Of a stretch of 34,626 nucleotides of DNA, positions 26,512-34,626 are shown one piece after another. The notes beneath the pieces were generated by a model. That model had not been told where the DNA came from. It searched no databases and saw only the letters and a program-made list of their open reading frames with translations. Numbering within the stretch: position 1 is the stretch's first letter; each line of letters begins with the position of its first letter. The position numbers were made by a program, and so were the translations under genes. This DNA is from Alphaproteobacteria bacterium (GTDB taxonomy: Bacteria; Pseudomonadota; Alphaproteobacteria; UBA9219; RGZA01): positions 1-34,626 of the forward strand of contig JANQEX010000022.1 in the NCBI GenBank assembly GCA_028278105.1. Reading direction: 5' to 3'.

Positions 26512-26679
26512 CAAAGCCTTTACTTTTTGTGGCCTTGCGGCAACAATTTGACGCCAGCCTGACCCGTTATTGCCAAAATCATGCAACTTGGCTAGGAAAC
26601 AGAGGCTCAAGATATTAACCTTACAAATCCTTTCGGTGAGTTGCCCGCGCCGCCCGGAGCGAGGTTCAAGGGGAAAAGC

Positions 26680-28161
26680 ATGAACAGACCCAGCCGTCTT
26701 ATTTTTACCGCCGCAGCCCTTGTCCTTGCTGCGGCGCCCCTCCTTGCCGAGGAACCGCCCAACGACGATCTGCTGCGCCCCATGATCGTCCGCCCGGTCG
26801 ACGGCTCTTCCGCTTCCGCCAGCACGTCCGCAAGCCCCTCCCCCAGTCATGTTCCCGCGCCGGTGGAAACAACGGCGCCGCCGCCTTCGGCCTCCGAAAC
26901 AATGCTGGTTAACCAAACAACCTATACTCAGACAGCCGCCGCCGAACCGCCGAAGCTCAAGCTGCCGCCGCCGCCTTCGGCCAGCTCCGGCCTTTCGGTT
27001 CCGCCCACCCGCACGGTGGCGCTTTCTCCCGGAGGGCGTAATCTGTTCGCCGATTTCGGTCCGCCCAGCGGGTCGGTGGTGTCGGACCGCGTGTTCCAGC
27101 TTCGTGACGAGACCATTGCTCTCCGCCGCAATATCGACAAGGACGCCGCCGAATTCAACGAATTGCGCGACAAGGGAGCGGCGGGAGCCATTCAGTATCA
27201 CGCGACCGTCGCCGCCATCAACGCCCGGCTGGAATCCGGAACCACGCGCGGCAATCCCATCTTGCTGCGCCAGTGGAGCGAGGCCGAGCAAAGCCTGAGC
27301 GAAGGGGATTACTCCATCTCGCGCCTGAACGTGATCGCCACGAATCTTGCCGCCAACAGCGCCACGGCCGCCTATCTGTTGCAGGCCGCGCGCGCCACTT
27401 TCGAGCTGGCCGGCGCGGTGGATGAAGACCATAGCCAACTCGCCATGATCCGCGACGAGGTGGCCCGCGCCACCGTCTCCATCGACGGCATGCGCGGCGA
27501 GGTGCATGAGGACATCAAGCGCCAGACCACCTATCAGGCGCGCGAGCGCCAGAATCTTCAGGTGCTGGCGCTGGCCATCAACCGGGGCGAGTTGATCCGC
27601 AACAGCCTCGCGGGACAGGCGGTGGTGGTTGCCAATCCCTCCTCTCTCGGCAGCCTGCCGGGCAGTTCGCTTGACTACAGCGGCTATCCCTCGCTGAATG
27701 GCGATGCCGTCATGATCCCGGTGACGCCCGCGGCCATACCGGCCGTGCCGGTGAAAAAGACGCCGCTTTCAAAACGCAGAAAACCCTCCCCCGCGCCGGC
27801 GGCAGCCCTGGCCCCGCCGCGCCCGCGGGCAAAAGCCGCCGTGCCCGCCGCCGATCCGCTGGGGCAATTGCTGGTCCTGGTGCGCTTCAACCAGGAAGAC
27901 GTGGCGTATGAGCAGCAGCTTTACCAGGCCGTGAGCGACGCGCTGGAAGTCAAGCCCGGCGCCGCCTTTACCGTGGTGGCCGTGACGCCCAAATCGGAAG
28001 ACCCCGCCGCCATCGGCTCGGATACCGAAGCCGCGCAGCGCCATGCCGATGAAGTCAAGAACTCCCTTGTGCAACTCGGCCTGCAACCCGGCAGCATTTC
28101 CATGAGCGGTATTTCATCCGGCAGCGCCCGGTCGCCGGAAGTGCATATTTACGTCCGCTAA
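26680..28161 (+). CDS. Secreted hypothetical protein with OmpA-like C-terminal domain
   Basis: Signal peptide (MNRPSRLIFTAAALVLAAAPLLAEE), Pro/Ser/Ala-rich low-complexity region, C-terminal 'VLVRFNQEDVAYEQQLYQAVSDALEV...AQRHADEVKNSLVQLGLQPGSISMSGISS...EVHIYVR'. Confidence 0.7.
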   Translation: MNRPSRLIFTAAALVLAAAPLLAEEPPNDDLLRPMIVRPVDGSSASASTSASPSPSHVPAPVETTAPPPSASETMLVNQTTYTQTAAAEPPKLKLPPPPSASSGLSVPPTRTVALSPGGRNLFADFGPPSGSVVSDRVFQLRDETIALRRNIDKDAAEFNELRDKGAAGAIQYHATVAAINARLESGTTRGNPILLRQWSEAEQSLSEGDYSISRLNVIATNLAANSATAAYLLQAARATFELAGAVDEDHSQLAMIRDEVARATVSIDGMRGEVHEDIKRQTTYQARERQNLQVLALAINRGELIRNSLAGQAVVVANPSSLGSLPGSSLDYSGYPSLNGDAVMIPVTPAAIPAVPVKKTPLSKRRKPSPAPAAALAPPRPRAKAAVPAADPLGQLLVLVRFNQEDVAYEQQLYQAVSDALEVKPGAAFTVVAVTPKSEDPAAIGSDTEAAQRHADEVKNSLVQLGLQPGSISMSGISSGSARSPEVHIYVR

Positions 28162-30030
28162 ATCAGGGACGGCTTCTACAAGTCCCCTTACCGAATTGCC
28201 CAGATAAACGGTTTCGGCTTTGTCCAGATCGGCGGAGCGTAAAACAGCCTCCCGCGCCTGGCCGGAATCAAGCAACGCGGCCCTCAGGCAACCGGGAAGC
28301 AATCCGCAGGAAAGCGGCGGGGTCAGGAGCTTTTCCTCACCCGGAATCCTGACGAACAGGTTGGTGAAACTGCCCTCGGTCAATTCGCCTTTTGAATTGA
28401 AAAACAGGATTTCGTCACAGCCTTCGGCCTGGGCCCCCTTACGCGCGTCATCGTAAAATTCCCGCGCGGTGGTTTTATGGGCAAGCTGCCAGGACGCGGC
28501 ATCCACGGGCTGGCCGGCAAGGCGGAAACGCAGGACTTTATCGGGCGCGTTTACCGGAGTTTCGGGCAGGGATACGCTGGTGATTTCAAAATCACCGGCG
28601 CGATTCAGCAAAAGACGCACGCGAAGAACCGGAGCGCCTTGCGCTTTCGCGTGATCTTCCAGCGCGGCGAAGATTTTATCCCCGTCACAGATAAAACCAA
28701 AATGCGTGGCGCTGGCCGTCAGCCGCGCCCTGTGCCGCTCTTCCAGCCATATCCCCTTGCCCTTTTCCCAGCGCATGGTCTCGATAAGCCGGATGTTTTC
28801 CGGGGGATCCGCGGGGCGTAAATCCCCGCTTCCGCGGGAATAACATTGTTGCAAAAACCGCATTTTCAGGAGCGCTTCGGCATATTCGGCCTTGGCCTCC
28901 GAATCATGGACAACCCCGCCGCCGATTCCGATCTCGGCCTGCCCCGCCGTATCCACCGCAACGGTGCGAATGGCCACATTGAACCGGGCTGAACCATCAG
29001 GCCCGAAATGGCCGATGGCCCCCGTATACACGCCGCGCGGCGAGGACTCCAGTTCCGCGATGATTTCCTGCGTCCTGATTTTCGGCGCGCCGGTGACCGA
29101 GCCCGGCGGGAACAGGGCGCGAACCAGTTCCGCCGCGCCTGTATTCCTTTTCAGCCGCGCTTCCACGGTGGAGGTCATTTGATGAAGGGTGGGATGTGTT
29201 TCGACCTCGAACAGCTTCGGAACCTTCACGCTGCCGGTTTCCGCGACGCGGCCAAGATCATTGCGCATCAGGTCGACGATCATCAGGTTCTCGGCGCGGG
29301 ATTTTTCACTTTGCGCGAGGCCTGTCCTTTCCTTCCGGTCCAGCGTGGCATCGTCATGCCGCGGCGCCGTCCCTTTCATGGGCCTTGTGACCAGATACCC
29401 GTCCTGTAGCGAAAAAAACAGTTCCGGCGAGCAGGAGATAACCTGAAAATCAGGAGTTTCGATATAAGCCCCGCAACTAGTGGGCTGGGCAGCGCGCAGG
29501 CGGCCGTAAAGCCCGCGCGGATCGGCGCAGGAAAACCGCGCCCGGAAGGTAAGGTTGACCTGATAGACATCTCCCGCCTCGATATGGGCCTTGACCCTGT
29601 CAAAGCGCTTGCGATAGGCGGCTTCATCCCATTCAACGCTTAAATTCCCCTCCCTCCGGGAGGGGTTAGGGGAGGGAAAAACGTAAGGAAACCCTAAGCA
29701 TCCTGGTTTTTCAGAGCTTCCCTCCTCTTTATCCCCTCTCCGTCTTCGCTCTTCAAGATTTGGCGGACAGGCTTGCCCCTCAAAAACGCCGAACCACAAT
29801 AACGGAAAACCGCGCCGCTCCGGCATAAGCGCGGCCAGCTTCGGCTCCAGCGCATATGAAAGCTCGTAAGAAAAAAAGCCGGCCGCGTGAAAGCCGGAAG
29901 CGAGCGCCGCTTCAAGCTGTGCCAGGGCAGGCTCAACCTCGTCCGGCCGGCCGGCGCGGATCACGCGGCGCGGATTTTCAAAAACAAGCGGCGGTTTTCC
30001 CGCTCCCTGCTCAAGTATCACGCACGTCAT
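28114..30030 (-). CDS. pabB: Aminodeoxychorismate synthase component I fused to class IV aminotransferase (PabB-PabC)
   Basis: Chorismate-binding motifs 'YQVNLTFRARF', 'TRPMKGTAPR', 'PPGSVTGAPKIRTQEII', 'GAIGHFGPDG'; C-terminal class IV aminotransferase 'LIETMRWEKGKGIWLEERHRARL', 'FNSKGELTEGSFTNLFV'. Contains an in-frame repeat insertion at ~29640-29780. Confidence 0.92.
   Translation of the reverse strand: MTCVILEQGAGKPPLVFENPRRVIRAGRPDEVEPALAQLEAALASGFHAAGFFSYELSYALEPKLAALMPERRGFPLLWFGVFEGQACPPNLEERRRRGDKEEGSSEKPGCLGFPYVFPSPNPSRREGNLSVEWDEAAYRKRFDRVKAHIEAGDVYQVNLTFRARFSCADPRGLYGRLRAAQPTSCGAYIETPDFQVISCSPELFFSLQDGYLVTRPMKGTAPRHDDATLDRKERTGLAQSEKSRAENLMIVDLMRNDLGRVAETGSVKVPKLFEVETHPTLHQMTSTVEARLKRNTGAAELVRALFPPGSVTGAPKIRTQEIIAELESSPRGVYTGAIGHFGPDGSARFNVAIRTVAVDTAGQAEIGIGGGVVHDSEAKAEYAEALLKMRFLQQCYSRGSGDLRPADPPENIRLIETMRWEKGKGIWLEERHRARLTASATHFGFICDGDKIFAALEDHAKAQGAPVLRVRLLLNRAGDFEITSVSLPETPVNAPDKVLRFRLAGQPVDAASWQLAHKTTAREFYDDARKGAQAEGCDEILFFNSKGELTEGSFTNLFVRIPGEEKLLTPPLSCGLLPGCLRAALLDSGQAREAVLRSADLDKAETVYLGNSVRGLVEAVPDLADVNMHFRRPGAAG
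29640..29780. repeat. Composite palindromic element inserted in the pabB coding region
   Basis: CCCCTCCCTCCGGGAGGGGTTAGGGGAGGG arm (29647-29676) and CCCCTCTCCGTCTTCGCTCT...TGGCGGACAGGCTTGCCCCT module (29733-29780). Confidence 0.85.
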
Positions 30031-30036
30031 CAGCCG

Positions 30037-31982
<1,946 letters not shown>

Positions 31983-32081
31983 TGATGCCGAGAATGCTTC
32001 GCCGCGCAAAAACTGTCAAATCATTCTTCACGGGCCTTCTCCGAAGGCAGGAGCCCATTTTATTTATCAAATTAAACGCAT

Positions 32082-32116
32082 AACAAACTGGGCCCCCGCT
32101 TGCGCGGGGGCGCCTG
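32082..32116. repeat. 35-bp REP-like hairpin, copy 2
   Basis: AACAAACTGGGCCCCCGCTTGCGCGGGGGCGCCTG. Confidence 0.88.
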
Positions 32117-32136
32117 CATACATCGCAGCATTATTG

Positions 32137-33072
32137 TTATCCATTATCCAATAATGCCTTGGCCGCCTCTACCGCCTCGTCCACGCCAATCGCCTGCATC
32201 AGCGCGGCGTAATCTTCCGTTTTGTCCATGCCCAAAAAAGACGCGCCGCGAATAAAGCCCGCCCGCGGGCCGAAAGGGCGGTATTCGGCGTCGTTGCTGG
32301 GACCAAAAAGGCCAAGCGTGGGAATGCCCATCGTCGCCGCGATATGCATCAGCCCGGAATCATTGGCAAGGCACAGGTTGCAACGGGCAAGACAGGCCGC
32401 CGCCTCCAGCGGATCCGTTTTGCCCGTCAGGTCATGCACCTTATGCGTCCTTGAAAGTCCGGCGGCAAGGGATGCGGTTTTCCCCTCCTCGCCGGGCGCG
32501 GCGAAAACGGCGATGGCGGCTCCTTTCAGCTCTCCTTCTTCCGTCAGGCGCCGTGCCGCTTCAACGAATTTTTCGGCCGGCCATTGCTTGCCGCTCCAGT
32601 TGGCCGTGGGGCACAGGGCCAGGACGGGACCTTGCGCGGGAAGAAGCACGGCCGCTTTTTCTTCGGCTTCCTTCGTCAGCCAGATTTTGCCGAAGGACGG
32701 CAGTGAACCCATCATCCCCGCAAGCTGCTCGGCCTTTTGCCGGCCCGACGGACCGCCGGGAAAACGGTAAACCTTCTTTGCCAGCACAAGGTATGAAACG
32801 GCGGAATTGCGGATATCCACCACCGCATCCCAGTAAGTGCCGATTGTCTTCAGCCATAGCACCGGCCAGTGCAGCCCGCCCTTTTTCTTGTCCAGAACAA
32901 TCAGCCGCTTCAGTCCCGGCACACCCGCGAACAAGGGCGCGGGCAAGGGTCCGCAGGCGATGGTGACGTCCGGCGTCATCAGGCGCTTGCGCGCCACTTC
33001 CAGCACGCCGGTGGAGATCGCCGCGTCACCAAGACGGTTGGAGGTGATGAAAAGAAGATTGGCCGACGTCAT
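32137..33072 (-). CDS. Glycosyltransferase family 9 (heptosyltransferase-like)
   Basis: 'LLFITSNRLGDAAISTGVL', 'ALCPTANWSGKQWPAEKFVEAARRL', 'CLANDSGLMHIAATMGIPTLGLFGPS'. Confidence 0.9.
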   Translation of the reverse strand: MTSANLLFITSNRLGDAAISTGVLEVARKRLMTPDVTIACGPLPAPLFAGVPGLKRLIVLDKKKGGLHWPVLWLKTIGTYWDAVVDIRNSAVSYLVLAKKVYRFPGGPSGRQKAEQLAGMMGSLPSFGKIWLTKEAEEKAAVLLPAQGPVLALCPTANWSGKQWPAEKFVEAARRLTEEGELKGAAIAVFAAPGEEGKTASLAAGLSRTHKVHDLTGKTDPLEAAACLARCNLCLANDSGLMHIAATMGIPTLGLFGPSNDAEYRPFGPRAGFIRGASFLGMDKTEDYAALMQAIGVDEAVEAAKALLDNG

Positions 33073-33136
33073 TATTTTGTAAAATGCATAATTAAGGACT
33101 ATAGGACGAAACCTGATGCAACCAAGAAACCCAACT

Positions 33137-33331
33137 CCCCTCCCCTTGAGGGAGGGGCCGGGGGTGGGGTGGAGCGTTGTAGCTTCAAGGCCTTACCGCT
33201 TACGCGCGTGACAACCGTAAGACCCCACCCCTTGATCCCCTCCCTTCCGCCTTCGCTCTGCGAGCTTCGGCGGACGAGCTTCCTTATAAGGACCCCGCCG
33301 TAGCCTTGGCGTAGGCGGGCAAGGGGAGGGG
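33137..33331. repeat. ~195-bp composite palindromic element, second full-length copy
   Basis: Same outer arms and nested module as 9098-9292; the spacer matches the reverse complement of the 9098-9292 spacer. Confidence 0.88.
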
Positions 33332-33420
33332 AAAATTTCCTGCCAGCAAAAGATTTCTCCCGTTAGCTATAAACGATACAAGAACGCGCTCCAACCCCTT
33401 GTTTTTCGCATGTTTGCGCC

Positions 33421-34323
33421 ATGGTCAAACCTGCGGGAAAGCCCTATTTTGTATTAATGGCGAATTCCGACGAGACAAAGATCGCCCGGCTTTCCAGCCG
33501 CACCGTGCTGCGCCTTTCCGGGCCGGACCGCGTATCCTTCCTGCAAAATCTTGTCAGCCAGGATATGGCGCTGGCCGAAAGGGGCCAGCCGCTTTTCACC
33601 TGCCTGCTGACGCCGCAGGGAAAATACCTGTTCGACTTTTTCGTGCTGCCGGAAGAAGACGCGCTGCTGCTGGATATTGAAGCCGACCGCGCCGGTGACT
33701 TCATCGACCGGCTAGGCAAATACCGCCTGCGCGCCGATGTGAATTTGGAACCGCTGGGCGACGAATGCGCCATTTTCGCGCTATGGGACAGGAAAAGCGG
33801 CGATGCCCGCGCCTTTGCCGATCCGCGCCTGCCCGCCCTTGGCCAGCGCATCGTGGCCGGGGCGCACCACCTGCCCGCCGTCAACGCGCGGGAAAGCGAT
33901 TACCGCGAGCATCGCTACAGACACGGCATTCCCGAAGGCGGGCATGAAATCGCGGTGGGCGGCGCTTCGCTGCTGGAGCTGAATTTTGACGTGCTGAACG
34001 GCGTGAGCTTTTCAAAAGGCTGTTATCTGGGACAGGAATTGACGGCCCGCACCCATTACCGGGGGCTGGTGAAGCGGCGTTATCTGCCCTTTGGCCTTGA
34101 AGGCGTTCTGCCTGAAAAATTCGGAACCATTCTTCATGGCGGGTTCGAGATCGGCGTGGTGCGCGCGGTGGGCGAGCTTTACGGGCTGGGCCTGTTCAAC
34201 CTTTCCGCCGTAAAGCCCTTTCTGCATGGCGAGGAAACCCTGATCCACGATAACACAACCTATCAGGTTTACGTGCCGGACTGGCTGAAAGAGGCTTACG
34301 GGAAAGCGGAAACGGCGGAATAG
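33421..34323 (+). CDS. ygfZ: YgfZ/GcvT-domain folate-binding protein
   Basis: 'FLQNLVSQDM', signature 'KGCYLGQELTARTHYRG'; start could be Met at 33457. Confidence 0.88.
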   Translation: MVKPAGKPYFVLMANSDETKIARLSSRTVLRLSGPDRVSFLQNLVSQDMALAERGQPLFTCLLTPQGKYLFDFFVLPEEDALLLDIEADRAGDFIDRLGKYRLRADVNLEPLGDECAIFALWDRKSGDARAFADPRLPALGQRIVAGAHHLPAVNARESDYREHRYRHGIPEGGHEIAVGGASLLELNFDVLNGVSFSKGCYLGQELTARTHYRGLVKRRYLPFGLEGVLPEKFGTILHGGFEIGVVRAVGELYGLGLFNLSAVKPFLHGEETLIHDNTTYQVYVPDWLKEAYGKAETAE

Positions 34324-34361
34324 GGCTAGGTTCAATGGACAATTACCAACACGAACATTCC

Positions 34362-34435
34362 CGCGCCCGGCTTCGCCTGCGGCTACGCCGAGGTCTTGGC
34401 GTACCCGTCGCGCCGAAGCTTGCGGAGGCGGAAAA
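34362..34435. repeat. GGTCTTGGCGTACCCGTCGCGCCGAAGCTTGCGGAGGCGGAAAA repeat, copy 2
   Basis: Same as 24250-24315. Confidence 0.88.
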
Positions 34436-34550
34436 GCGGGAATCCCATTTATTTTCAGGAACAAACTGGATTCCGGGTCGTGGTTGCTGCGCAACCTTGC
34501 CCGGAATGTTCGTTTAGGGTCTGAACTCAATTAGAAATGAATCAAACCAA

Positions 34551-34626
34551 ACAGATAACTGCTCATTCCGGCGCCCGGCTTCGCCTTCGGCTACGCCGGG
34601 GTCTTGGCGCACCCGTCGCGCCGAAG
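34551..34626. repeat. Terminal repeat: 23 bp identical to window positions 1-23, followed by copy 3 of the GGTCTTGGCG.ACCCGTCGCGCCGAAG repeat, cut by the window end
   Basis: ACAGATAACTGCTCATTCCGGCG at 1-23 and 34551-34573. Confidence 0.9.

Noticed and set aside
25351-27507. 718 aa minus-strand ORF across rnr and the downstream gene
   Set aside because: Antisense shadow spanning two well-supported plus-strand genes.

Overview
The window looks like a chromosomal segment of a high-GC alphaproteobacterium. It carries about 20 mostly housekeeping genes: lptF-lptG-surA-pdxA-rsmA, a membrane-anchored coiled-coil/fasciclin protein, gmk and a divergent SDR, ndk, an HpnN-like MMPL/RND transporter plus mlaA, an ATP12-type chaperone, an AsmA-family protein, an RluA-type pseudouridine synthase, an S66 LD-carboxypeptidase, an MGS-like/amidohydrolase fusion, plsY-dprA-topA-rnr, a secreted protein with an OmpA-like tail, a fused pabB-pabC, thiC with a TPP riboswitch, a GT9 glycosyltransferase and ygfZ. 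I see no CRISPR array, tRNA, rRNA, transposase, phage or defence system. Two signals stand out. (1) The protein at about 17971-19431 fuses a CPSase-type MGS-like domain to a stripped-down cytosine-deaminase-like amidohydrolase barrel. It sits directly upstream of plsY-dprA-topA-rnr, where many alphaproteobacteria carry pyrC. (2) The larger intergenic gaps are filled with modular, nested palindromic repeats. One is inserted in-frame inside pabB, one abuts the surA start, and two families show substitutions that preserve stem pairing. Both window ends lie in these repeats. All family assignments come from reading motifs; no database search was run.
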